Below, piece by piece: positions 13,501 to 24,060 of a DNA stretch of 64,000 nucleotides (its first letter is position 1; each line of letters starts with the position of its first letter). A program made the translations under genes and the position numbers. The notes below the pieces were generated by a model. The model was not told the DNA's origin and did not search any database. It saw nothing but the letters and a program-made list of their open reading frames with translations. The stretch covers positions 10,475,582 to 10,539,581 of the forward strand of contig NC_134311.1 in assembly GCF_949628215.1 (NCBI RefSeq), in the 5' to 3' direction. The stretch comes from Phalacrocorax aristotelis. Lineage: Eukaryota > Chordata > Aves > Suliformes > Phalacrocoracidae.

Positions 13501-16500
13501 TTCCAGTCAGTTAACAAATTTTTTACTGGAGTAAGACTTGCTATTCAGATTTTCCCTTACCATGTTTACAGGTCCATGAAAACAACTAAGACAAGTCAGA
13601 CTTAAAACGAAAAAGCTTTAATGCTGCATCATTAGTAGAATGGAGGAAAATCTAGTCATTTACAGGAAAGCCTCAAGTAATGAAGACAAACTATGTGGAA
13701 CAAACAGTGAGAAAATAAACAAAGAAACTGCCTTTTTCATTCTGAAAAATCTTTTATTTTCCTAGGGCAAATTCACCCATTTGAGCTCAGATGATAATTA
13801 AAAAAGTTAACTTAAATGCCCAAAGATTAGACCTATTAAGTAAAAAGGACTCGTGACATTTTACGATTATAAAAGCATAATATTGTTCTACTTACTGAGC
13901 ACTGGGCTTCATCCTTCATATAAACCCCTAATTTTCCTCATTTCACCTATTTCTTCCTATCCTTTTACTTCTTTATCATCCAAAGAGCTTTCCCTTTTTT
14001 CTGAGTTTGTTTTGTTTTTTAAAGCTAGCACACAGCTGAACCTATAAGCCAAGGTTCTGAGATAGCACACTTGTGTGTAGCATACTATTTTTTAAAACCA
14101 CTGCATTAAAAGAAGAAAAGCCACAATTCCTACACCAACCTATCTGGCCTAGCCAGTTTGGAGGGGGCTGAAATATTAAACTATCAGGATGGTGATACAG
14201 ATACAAAAACCAGGGGCACCTCAACCATTCTATTCATCAGAGGAAGCAATCTGCTCTACTACTTTGATCAACATATCTTAAGTTTCTTCTACTTTTTTTT
14301 AAAAATACAATTTCTTCTTGATTTTGCTGCCAGTTACTGCTCACATCTTTCTCACCAGCCACATAAAGTGACACATCTTTGTCACTTTTTGGTAACTGCA
14401 GCAACAGTTAAGAACTTGGTCAGTTTTAATTCTGCTGTACTTCAATACAGCTATAAGAAAAGGTAGACAACACCAATTCACTTTGGCTTACTCACTGCTT
14501 ATGCCTGAAGTATTACTCATACAGCGTGTAATAGCAGACTTCCAAACTGCAGTTTAAATCCTATAGATGTTACTTTCCTCAAACTTTCCTACTTCGCAGA
14601 ATCACAGAATGGCAGGGGTTGGAAGGGACCTCTGGAGATCATCCCGTCCAATGCCCCTGCTTGAGCAGGCACACCCAGAGTAGGGGGCACAGGAATGAAT
14701 CCAAGCGGGGTTTGAATGTCTCCAGGGAAGGAGACTCCACATCCTCCCTGGGCAGCCTGTTCCACTCCTCAAGGAGGCTGGACAAGGGCAAGGGAGGTTT
14801 GCCATGGCCAAATGGATTGTTAAGTGTCTTCAGATACCTGCTAGTTAAAAAACGGTAAATCCTGCTTGCTTTCTGTGTTTTATTGGTTTATTCATTAATT
14901 GACAGTAACATTTTCTCGTTTATAGGTTTTTACCAGCTCAAATCATTACTTCATTTGCATATAAGTAAGACTTTACTCAATCTGCGGTAGCTGAAGTCAT
15001 AAATAAATACATGTCTCAACAGCAGCTCGGAAACACTGTGCAGCCGTGGAACTACCTTCCTGAAATCTAGAGGCACTAAACCTCCCATACCTCTTTAATA
15101 TGAGGAACATTTCATGTATTTTGCAATAGTAAAGAGCTTGCAAATTAGTCTTTAAAAAAATTCATCTAATTCCTCCAGGCATCAAAATCCTAGGCATTTT
15201 CATGGTTTCCTTAGCCAACAAGTTTGTCTTCACATCCTATTTAGAAGCTCACTGGCAAAGCATCAATCACTTAATGGACACTTCTTGATGTAGAGACCTG
15301 GAATCTAGTGTATTTTGTAGGTTTTTATTTTTATTTTAACTTTTTACATACCCAGCAGCGGGCAATGTCCAAAATAGGAAAATTATTCCACATAAATGGG
15401 TGTACTGACACCACTCACAGATCATGTAGGCAAAAAATAGCAAAGGGGGGGACAGAGTCACAAACCAACTCCAAATGGAATCCTAGAAGAAATAGTATCA
15501 GAGGGTATTAAATCCATACCACACGAGAAAAACTGAACCATCACTTAACTTAGTATCACTTCAATTTCTACTGTATTTGTATGATGTGTGATGAGATGTA
15601 GTGAAAGAAGATTATTTCATAGAAAACTTCATGAGTTGTTTTGAATCAGAGACAGGATCAGAAACCAGGCCTCTGTTAAATCAAAAATACTGATCAGAAT
15701 GTGAAATTTGGATTATTACCACTACCCTTCCCATGCATTTGTTCCTATTTAGTAAGTCTAGATGAACTAACCAAAGCAGCAACTAAGAGGTACTTTAATC
15801 TGCCCAACACCAGTTTATTGTCTTGTATTGTCTCAGAGGTTTATTAAGTTTGATCATTTCTCATGAAAAATAACTGTATTGTCCAGCATTCTTGTATCAT
15901 TTTTAAGTGCTTTGTCTTTTACTCACTGACTGACTGATTCACCTCCAGTCTTGTCTCCTCCATCTGCCTCCTCGTCAGTATCAGAATCAGCTCCAACCTT
16001 GCCTAGATATACACAGTTTCAAACATGCACATTTAGGCGGGTAATATAATTAATCCCACACAGTTAGGCTTACTTTTAATTATTAATTCTATTGCAATAA
16101 TCAGAAGAGGGTTTTTTTCTCCAGTTAAAGCAGATGTTCTAAAATTAGACTTACACAAACCAAAAACCTTATTTCAGTTACACTGTATTATGAAAAAACA
16201 GAATAACTATTGCTAGTACAATACTATAGGCACTAAAAATAAAGCACAAGAGACAAAATTAACAAGATGTAGTCCCCAGCATTCAAGATTTTACTAATTC
16301 CACTTAACTGAGAAGACAGCAATACATTTTCAAATGAAATCTACAGCCCTTAAATATCAAGTGCAAGTTCAGTAAGATACTGAAAAGCTGGAATGCCATT
16401 CCCTTAATCAAAGTACACAAACTGTGCATCTCAGCAGGGCAGAAGGATCCACCAAGAATTCTTTAACTATACAGAATACTCTAGTGCAAATGCTAATAAA

Positions 16501-19500
16501 ATTGAGCCGGTATGGCGGTATGTCGGATTTCCCCTGCAGAGAACCAGAAGGCAACTTAATGTCAGCTCACCTAAAATAACGGATTGCAAGCAATACTTCT
16601 ACACTCCTGCTTTGTTTTTTCCAAAAAGCCAAAAGTTCTGTTCTTAATTTCGGTACTAAGGAAAAGCAGCTTATACGTCTGTTTTCTGAATGCATGCCTA
16701 GTACCTTCTAAATCCATGGACGATTTCATCCAAGCTCAAAATATCAAAACCAAGCAGAGATATATAGGCACACTATATATACTATTAGCATGTGTATATA
16801 TGTAATACTAACATATATACGTATACTAAGATATATACACACTAATGATACTTAGTGTGTGTACATATGTCTATGTATACCATACTATTATACATACATA
16901 CTAATATATATTATTGTACACATACATTATGCATGTGTGGGGTGTATCTATACGTGTGTGTGTATATATACATAAAAATAACTAGAAACGGAGTGAAAAT
17001 CCAGTTTAGAAGCAGACTATTCTCTGGTGTACAGCCACGCCTAAAAGTGTCATTCATACCTTCAAGTATCTTCAATAGTTTTTTTTCAGATAACAGCTCC
17101 AACTGCTCCAAGCAAAGCCTTTTGATTTCATCCATGGAACAGTTCTAAGACAGATAAGACAGACCATGAGCTACTACAAATTCCTGAGGACAGAGAAGTT
17201 ATGAAAAGTACTACTCCAACTGTACTGAATGAAGAGTTAACTCAGACTGCAAGTTCCTTCCCTATTCTGACCTGCATTGATGCAACTATTGAAGAACGCC
17301 AGGTAGGTAGGTAGCTTTGACAACTACCAGAAATAGTGGGGGGTGGGGGGCAGGGTGTGTCTGAAAAAATAAACAAAACACACTATCAGTTACTTGACCT
17401 ACGGCTTGGTGTTTTCACTGCAGCTGCAACACTGAGGAGAAGAAAGAGCAGGCCATGTGTGAAGCAAACAACTGTAGCCCTGATTTGATTATTCCCAATT
17501 CTCCACCACTCAGGAGCTGGTGGATTACGTAATTAAGCCTGCAAAGACCACAGCCAACTGTTGAATCCAAGTTCATGAACTGAAACAAACACTGCTGCTG
17601 ACAACACACCAACAGTTGTGTATCATAATAAAGAAAACATAAGAAATAGGTAACCTGTGATCCACTTCCCATGCTTGATACTGCCGCACGCTGCCACAGA
17701 TTTTATGGGTATTCCAGCTACCTTCACATCTTTCATACTACATGGTTTCCCTCTTGGTGAAATAAAATGATCATTTCACACTTTCAAATGAACTATGATA
17801 CCATGTACAAGTACCAAATTTAGAACATGCTGAGCATATTGTAACATTCACAGCCCTCCTGCAGGTTTGATTCTACACCACCAGGCAACTTCTTTTCAAA
17901 CTCAATAATATCTTTGCCTCCAGCTGCACCAGGCCTCTTCTCCCACAGATGAGAAATGGATGAGACTGTACGTAATTCACTATGTGCTTAAAAATGAAGA
18001 AGTCCTGCCTCACATTAATAACATGACTCATTAAGGTAAAAATTAAAGACAAAAAATTTTAAAATTATTAACAAACAAGACACAAATGGCATTTCACTTG
18101 TAGAAGAGGAGGCTTCCTCTTCTACACAGGCTGCTAGCCTAATTGATGATTACCAAGTCCCACAGTTCACAAGACCCAAAAATCATATGTTCTAAGCCAG
18201 TAAAACTCTAGCAATACTACCACTAAAGCCGTGTATCAAGAAGGGGTTTTCATGCCCTATCGCAGACATTAATACCATACAAAGAAATTCAGTTGACACA
18301 AAGAAAAATCAAACTTTTATTAACAATACAGCATATTTATTAGTGCACAACACTACTGAATTTACTCCATGCAATTATGAAACTCTTCTTGCATTTAACT
18401 AACCAGTACAGACACAGCATAAAAATAAGCAGCCTGCAGCTCAGCAATGGTTGAGCAGCGGAAAAAAGAGTAAGCTTGAATAACTATATGAAATCTTAAA
18501 AAAGTCTCACTTTCAGAGACTTGATGTATCTTTATTTAAGAAATACACAGGTAGCTTTTACGCTGAAAGTCCATTAGACTTGAGAGATTAATGTGCTTTG
18601 TTACACAAGCATTCAAGCTTGTAAAAAGTATATGTATATTAAGGTAAGCGTATTTCAGTACCTTTAAAATATCAGGCAGCATCTTTTGTAGCTTCTTCTC
18701 TCCTATGACACAGAAACACTGTTGAAGCATTTCTTTTTTGTCTGAGATGTAGAAACTGACTGGTTTGAGCGACACGCTGAGATCTAATCCTCCTTCTTCT
18801 ATATCACTGGGTTGTTCAGCTTCTTCCACTTTTTCTCCAGAGGGTACATTGCACTTCTCTTCCTAAAACCAAGGATAGCATGTACAAATTTTACCTTTTC
18901 TAGTGAACTAGAAAAGGATACTTAGAGCTTCATTTGTGCTTCCAGTAATTCACCATTCATAACTGCAAGGTACATCTTCTGAGCTTCCAAACAGCATTTT
19001 AGTTTGCAAAGTAACTGCATTACAGAACCTGTATTTCTGGTTACTGAAACTATTCTTATGCTAGGGGAAATTTTAAAAGCTTCAAGATGCAAAAAGTACT
19101 TTTAAATATTAACTGGAAAATATTATTTGCAAGTACCTAGCTTACGCACAAAAGCATGCTTTAAGGCAGGAGGAATCCATCTCCCTGATCTGCTGTGCAA
19201 TTACATCATTAATCTTATAATTTGCAGCTACTCTGCTAAGAAGGAAATTAGCATATGATTCCCTGCGTGGCGTAGTCTTCTGGGAATAAAAGCGGGCTTT
19301 GTATCAGAAAATATACCTTCCGCAGGTCAGTGTAAGACAGGTAAAAACCAACAATGCAGGTAGACACGCGTTTTGACAGCCCCAGGACCCACCCGGGAGC
19401 GCGTCACGGAGCTGCGACACCCCGGCGACAGACTCCCAGCCCTGCTGCGAGCGGCAGCACCGCGGCCGGTCCCCCTCAGAGCTTGTGCCCCCGCAGCCCC

Positions 19501-19722
19501 GGGCCCGGGAGCGGGGGAACCCCGAGCCCCGTCACCCCGCGTTGGAGGGCGGAAGGCAACGGCCGGCGCTCGCCCCCCCTCCCGCGCTACCTCCAGGGCG
19601 CCGCGGCTGGACTCGGTGCTCCGCCGCTTCCTCTCGCCGCCGGCCGGCCCCGAGGCTCCCTCCGGGCAGCACGATCGCGAGCGGCGCCGCTTCTTCTCCT
19701 TCGAGGACCTTCGGCCCGGCAT
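4485..19722 (-). CDS. CAAP1: CAAP1, caspase activity and apoptosis inhibitor 1 (partial, 3' end outside window)
   Basis: Spliced minus-strand gene. Coding exons are 19591-19722, 18662-18862, 17060-17144, 15927-16002, 5284-5357 and 4485-4523. Phases agree at every junction (132, 201, 85, 76, 74 and 39 nt) and all introns are GT-AG. The joined frame gives about 202 codons. The N-terminus is basic (KEKKRRR, ERKRRS), followed by the family's hallmark core (EEGGLDLSVSLKPVSFYIS, then EKKLQKMLPDILK and EQLELLSEKK), then an acidic Asp/Glu-rich tail. Human CAAP1 is about 361 residues, so roughly the last 110-160 residues, including the conserved C-terminal helix, must lie left of base 1; I could not find them between 1 and 4484. 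The family is known as a nuclear/cytosolic suppressor of caspase-10-linked apoptosis. The identity is secure; exon 6 is the least certain part. The intron between exons 4 and 5 is about 10.6 kb and holds repeats. Confidence 0.93.
5284..5357 (-). CDS. CAAP1: CAAP1 coding exon 5
   Basis: 74 nt encoding a QQDNSIDSTSSLRED-like stretch that aligns with the family's QQD-IDSASSVRE region. The acceptor is the TTCCAG ending at 5358; using the next AG would break the phase. Donor GTATGT. Confidence 0.88.
6783..7370 (+). mobile_element. Solo LTR, ERVL-type, copy 2
   Basis: 588 bases from TGTGCTGGTTTTGGCTGGGA to CCACAACA, TG...CA ends. Flanks are AGAAC (6778-6782) and AGAAG (7371-7375), a 5-bp target duplication with one change, as expected for ERVL. 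Carries a GC-rich centre with a CG-dense stretch at 7040-7110. No internal genes; sits in CAAP1 intron 4. Confidence 0.87.
7371..10065. other. CAAP1 intron 4 segment with unclassified repeat-like DNA
   Basis: Base composition between 7617 and 9250 is more GC-rich than the flanking intron and has a short (GT) run near 8707 and a poly-T run at about 9227-9241. It could be another old LTR or retroelement, but I recognise no family. No gene signal. Confidence 0.35.
8130..8169. repeat. Tandem duplication of a 20-bp unit
   Basis: Two adjacent units, GCACAAAGGCACAATGAGGA and the same with one change (A to C). Likely replication slippage. Confidence 0.85.
10066..11175 (+). repeat. CR1 LINE, 5'-truncated young copy
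   Basis: Starts abruptly at TTTGATATGGTCCCCCCC inside ORF2 and runs to the CR1 tail. On the order of a dozen or two differences from bases 1146-2255 by eye. The frame is open from 10072 until the same frameshift seen in the first copy (about 10779-10783); FADD is at 10309-10320. Lies in CAAP1 intron 4, opposite to the gene, same direction as the first copy. Confidence 0.95.
11176..14597. other. CAAP1 intron 4 segment
   Basis: AT-rich intronic DNA. Apart from the G-run at 13296-13318, nothing was recognised on either strand. Confidence 0.6.
13296..13318. repeat. G-run, potential quadruplex
   Basis: Plus strand holds runs of eight and seven G separated by one T, preceded by a GGGC step. Could form a G-quadruplex; also a likely sequencing trouble spot. 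Confidence 0.6.
14598..14795 (-). repeat. CR1 LINE 3' fragment
   Basis: Minus-strand copy of the CR1 3' end: AATCACAGAATGGCAGGGGTTGGAAGGGACC is the reverse complement of the common tail (quoted here in part as GGTTGGAAGGGACC), followed by the CTCCAGGGAAGGAGACTCCA region. Heavily truncated, in CAAP1 intron 4. Confidence 0.9.
15927..16002 (-). CDS. CAAP1: CAAP1 coding exon 4 (acidic)
   Basis: 76 nt, phase 1 to phase 2, encoding an acidic stretch with DSDTDEEADGG and ending ESVSQ. The donor is GTGAGT; a nearer GTGAAT would drop the family's VSQ motif and break the phase, so the longer exon is preferred. Confidence 0.87.
16740..16980. repeat. TA/TG-rich microsatellite tract
   Basis: Imperfect TATATA, TATACA and GTGTGTG tracts over about 240 bases in CAAP1 intron 3. 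Low complexity; reading frames here are not genes. Confidence 0.8.
17060..17144 (-). CDS. CAAP1: CAAP1 coding exon 3
   Basis: 85 nt encoding NCSMDEIKRLCLEQLELLSE and the following KKLLKILEG, continuing the conserved core. Acceptor CTTAG, donor GTATGA, ends in phase 1. Confidence 0.94.
18662..18862 (-). CDS. CAAP1: CAAP1 coding exon 2 (conserved core)
   Basis: 201 nt, 67 codons, phase 0 at both ends. It holds the most conserved stretch of the family (EEGGLDL, SFYISDKKEMLQQCFC, GEKKLQKMLPD). Acceptor TTTTAG before 18862 and donor GTACTG after 18662. Confidence 0.95.
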
Positions 19723-20200
19723 GGCCCCGCCGGGGCCCGCTCGCCGCTCCCCGCCGCCCTCACATCCGCGCGCGGCCCGGCCCGCGCCCAGGGCCCCGCG
19801 TGCTTCCGGCAGAGCCCTGATAGGCCGCCCGCCGGGCGCCAGCGCCCGCCCTTCGGCGCAGCGTTCGCAGTGCGCGGCGCCGGCCGGGGCGTGGCGGGGT
19901 GGCGGTGCGCGGCCGTGTTTCGGGTGGCGGTGGGGAATGGCGCTGTTCGCAGCCGTGGGCAAGCCGTCCGACGCACAAACGCCTCTCATCCCCCGTAATT
20001 ACTGTTTAACCCCGACCGGTTTTCCCTGGCTTTAAACCCATTTCAACAACGTGAGTGTCACCGAAAACCGGCAATAGAACGCCTTAGCGCTGGGCGTGCG
20101 AAGGGGCAGGCGGTGCTTCATTCGGGGCCGGGTGCACGGCGGAGCTCTGCGCCCCGCGCGCACACCTACTGGGGCTCCTTCCGACATTCGCACGCGGCAA
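19380..20200. promoter_or_regulatory. CpG island, CAAP1 promoter
   Basis: Very GC-rich with dense CG steps, abruptly bounded by AT-rich DNA. It covers CAAP1 exon 1 and about 480 bases upstream. Long open frames on both strands here are a by-product of base composition. Confidence 0.85.
19591..19722 (-). CDS. CAAP1: CAAP1 coding exon 1
   Basis: Start codon is at 19722-19720 inside a CpG island. The exon encodes 44 residues rich in Lys, Arg and Ser and ends in phase 0 at a GTAGCG donor. Reading open frames continue upstream, so the ATG choice rests on similarity of the KKSSREK-like start in the family. Confidence 0.88.
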
Positions 20201-20230
20201 GCTCGCGCACCGCGCCTATCTATACATAAT

Positions 20231-20266
20231 CATTGGCCCGACGGGGCACCCTCGTCTCCCATTGGT
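20231..20266. promoter_or_regulatory. Pair of inverted CCAAT boxes
   Basis: ATTGG at 20232-20236 and at 20261-20265, 29 bases apart, at the upstream edge of the CpG island. Spaced pairs like this are typical NF-Y sites. They could serve CAAP1 (510 bases away) or a divergent transcript; no such gene is recognised. Confidence 0.4.
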
Positions 20267-20269
20267 CCG

Positions 20270-21570
20270 TGTCTTTTCTGCTTAGTTTTAAGCAGAAGTA
20301 GTTAAAACTACAGTGGGTTGTTTTGTTTTGTTTTTTTTTTTAATTCACTGCGCACGCCCAAGAGGAGTGTCGGGGTGGTCCTTTCGTCCCGCGGCTGGGT
20401 AGGGTGTGGCGATCTCCGCCGGCCCGAACTGGCTTGCGCCCGGTTACGGGGCTTCGGCAAGCTGCCGGGGTGTGCAGCACCTTCTGGGCCAAGGTGTTCC
20501 CTTTTATCAGAGCTGACTGATTTGTGGCCTTCCCTTATCTCCACACCCTTCTTTCTTGCAGGATGATTCCATTTCAAGGACTGTCAGTCCTACTGATTTG
20601 TACCTGTTTGAGGAAGTACTCGTTAGTGAGGCATGCGTTGCTAATACCCTCTTATCCAGCCTAAGTGTTATTTACTGCTTTGAATATTCTAAAATTTTCA
20701 GGTGTTATTTTCCACTCCTAACTGTGATCCTTTCTTAACTACTACTAACTCTGGTCCTATTCCATTTCATCCAAGAAGAATACATACGTTTGAGGTAATG
20801 TGGGGACCTTCATTCTCCTCCTTTGGCAGCTCTTTGGAACGAAAGATCCTGTCTGAAGCCGTTCAGAAAGCCAAGTGGATGACAGACAAAATCCAAGCAA
20901 ACTCCATTATCGGGGTAACATTGCCACTGTGCTCAGTGGCACCTGCAAAACATCTGAATAGATTTGTAAAATGTTCTGCCTGGGGGAGAATCTTTAATGC
21001 TGATTTGTCTAGTCTAGTTCTAGGCTTCACTATAGTCCATATTGTCTGCCCAGCAGAGAGACATTCGACTTAATTAAAATTAATTACAATTAATTAATTG
21101 TGCCAGAGAAGCACCTCTCAGACTTGCTTAAAAATTGGTAGAGCAGCTGTTCTGAGCCTCTGGTATGAAGCTTTAAGCAACAAGTTACGCATCACAGTAA
21201 TCACCTTAACTCGGTTCTCATGTAACCTTTTGTCCCCAGAAACTTTTTCTTACTGATTTGATCGAAGTAACTGATAACTCCTGCAGAGGGGTTTTCCATT
21301 AAAAATGGTTCAAGCATGTAAATATCCATAACGAAAAATCAAATATACATATCCCATTGAAAGATAATGTCAACAATAAATTTAGTTTTTCTGTGATATT
21401 TTACAAGTATTGCAGAAGTGTGACACAAATTATTTTTCATGGGATGCAAGCAAGTAGGAATCACTGCTGTTGAATGCAGATGACCACTCTGCGTTTCAGT
21501 AAGGCACTGATCAGCCTTCAGCCACCAACGCCAAGATTAGTTATAGAGGGAAATGCAGGTTAAAGAGCTA
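20270..21570. other. Intergenic stretch upstream of CAAP1
   Basis: GC content falls over 20340-20480. A possible divergent non-coding transcript from the CpG island would run here, but no exon chain or protein was recognised. Confidence 0.35.
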
Positions 21571-22129
21571 TGATACCATAAGTTGGCAAATATAAGAACC
21601 CTCTAAAACTCAATTTGTAGTTTTAGAAAGCAGGCATTCCCTACTGCAGCGCGAGGTGCACAGGGGATCGCTCCACCTAGTGTGCACGCCAAGTTGCTCG
21701 ACTACAGGGGTTATATGCAATCAAAATATACACATTCATTAGATTTCTAGGAAATTATTGTCATATACTATTCTTGGAACTCATTAATATATGCAAATGT
21801 CCCTAATGCATGCACATTCATGTTCATTGGTGGTCGTTGATAGTCTTCCTCACCGTGTCCGCTGGTTGAACTCAGTCTCTGGGCAGCATATGCTCAGTTT
21901 GTTTTTGGCTTGGTTACACAATTCTTACTGATACTAAACTAGCTTGTTCTAGTACATTTCCCTTATTCTACTCAAGGATACAGTGTCTCCAGTCTCCCTT
22001 CTACCTAATCCCATATAGCAAGTTCTAAGACTACCTTATTCATAAAGTATTCCAAGTATTTCAAAACTTAGCTATGTTGCTTCAGTTAGAGGAGGCCGAA
22101 TGTTCTTTTGAAGCTGGTATCAGGTATCA
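21571..22129 (+). mobile_element. LTR-like element, copy A
   Basis: 559 bases with inverted ends TGATACC and GGTATCA. Flanks GCTA (21567-21570) and GTTA (22130-22133) suggest a 4-bp target duplication with one change. Almost identical to 49007-49563. The length, TG...CA ends and 4-bp duplication fit a solo LTR of ERV1 type; a small DNA transposon is the alternative. No internal genes. Confidence 0.7.
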
Positions 22130-22217
22130 GTTACCCAAAAATAAAAACCAGGGTACACAGATGTCCATAATTACACAGTTGACATTGTGTTTTCAAAACT
22201 GTTAGAAGAATTTTTTA

Positions 22218-22850
22218 AGTATCACAGAAGCATAGCATCCCAGGTTGGAAGGGACCTCAGGGGTCATCTAGTCCAACCTTTCTGGGAAGAGCACAGTCTA
22301 GACGGCATGGCCCAGCACCCTGTCCAGACGACTCTTGAAGGTGTCCAACGTGGCCGAGTCAACCACTTCCCTGGGGAGATTATTCCAATGGTTGACTGTC
22401 CTCGCTGTGAAAAATTTCCCTCTCGTGTCCAATCGGAATCTCCCCAAAAGCAACTTGTGTCCATTCCCCCTTGTCCTCTCCATGGGACTCCGTGTAAAAT
22501 GGGAGTCTCCATCTTCTTTGTAGCTGCCCCGTAAGTACTGGTACCTGGTGATGAGATCCCCTCTGAGCCTGCTTTTCTCAAGGCTGAACAAAGCCAGCTC
22601 TCCCAGCCTGTCCTCATATGGCAGCTTCCCAGTCCTCGGATCATCTTGGTGGCCCTTCTCTGGACCCCTTCCAGCCTGTCGACATCCTTTTTGTATAGCG
22701 GGGACCAGAACTGTACACAGGACTCCAGGTGTGGCCTGACAAGTGCTGAGTAGAGCGGGATGATGACTTCTTTCTCTCTGCTAGTGATGCCCTTTTTGCT
22801 GCAACCCAGCATCCCATTGGCCTTCTTGGCTGCAGCAGCACCAAAATCAT
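22218..22850 (-). repeat. CR1 LINE, 5'-truncated young copy (reverse)
   Basis: Reverse-oriented copy of the same CR1 subfamily as bases 1642-2268, with the tail at 22218. Carries the same frameshift (about 22624-22632). It starts 88 bases after the LTR-like element and breaks into unrelated DNA near 22850. Confidence 0.94.
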
Positions 22851-24060
22851 CTGTTCTTTTTTCATTAAGCGTGAGTCCCTGCGGAATCAGATAATGTGCA
22901 GTCACAGAATCAGAGTAAATCCCACTTAGTCTGTGTTGTTAGATTACCTGGATGGATGGGAATAAATCTTAACACATATCATCACAAAATGACAGCCTTA
23001 GTGAACTTTGAAGATGGCAGAGGTAATGTAATTAGGAAATGTTGATGAGGCCTGTACAAGTTTGACATGAAAATGAGATCCCTTGAGCAATGATGCAGAA
23101 AATAAAAACGCTAAGCAGTATATGCTTAGGCATGCAAACAGGACAAGGGTTAAAGATGAATCAGGAATAATCAAATACCTAATAATTGCCTGAGCTGCTA
23201 TTTTCGTACAAAGCCTGCACCTTTATTTGTGTGGACTATGTTTTCAAAGAATGGGTATGTTGATAAAACAATTTCTAATAATATTGGCATTTATGTGGCC
23301 ACAGTTAGGCTTCAAAATTCACTGTCAAAAAGGGGTAGTTCATACTTAATACTTCTTTTCTCCATGTGTTTGATACAGATCAACAGTGACTTGGTCCACA
23401 TTTGCAAATTCCTCTTTACAATTGGAAAGTCTAGAAAAAAATTTCCCACCAAAATGGAAAGTTCAATCTCTGTGGTCAATAAACATCAAAAATCCATTGG
23501 AATAATAGGAAATCTGAAAACACCCACATGCTGCGTTAGGCTTTCAGCAGTCGTATATGGCATCTTCTTGCTGAACATTTAATTTCACAGTCATTTAGAA
23601 AAGGTGGGAAACTTCAGCACTTCCTAGCATTTGGATTTGTTCATAGTTTAAAGAGAGAGAGGAAAAAAGGAAAGTGATCACACTATATAGTAATGGATCA
23701 AATTCAGCTAAAACAGTTTAAATATTTTTAAATAAAAAACTTTACACCATTGGAACCAGCAGGTTATAATATTTCCTAAAGCATTTAGTTACCTCGTTAG
23801 TACTGATCTATGGTAGTACTCGTCTATAGTTGATTACTTTAGCATGTATAGAGAAGTGACTGCATCCAACAATTTGTGAATGTGTTGTTCAATGTACAGT
23901 GCTTTTAATTAAATAGGTTTGCAGACTTAAGTTAGTCTATTTCTGTCTGCAACCTGCACATGACTAATTTTTAAGTCTTGCTAAGATTAGGCCCTGATAA
24001 GAGCAAAGTGTATCACAATAATAATCATTACAGAAATGTTCTGACTCATGTACCCCAAGT
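22851..24060. other. Intergenic, nothing recognised
   Basis: AT-rich DNA between two CR1 copies. Open frames are short and resemble no known protein. Confidence 0.55.

Noticed and set aside
16584-17148. Open frames of 73 and 97 codons on the plus strand
   Set aside because: They run over a TA/TG microsatellite and antisense to CAAP1 exon 3.
19354-20035. Several open frames of 110-220 codons on both strands
   Set aside because: Composition artefacts of the CAAP1 CpG island; only 19591-19722 on the minus strand fits a protein family.
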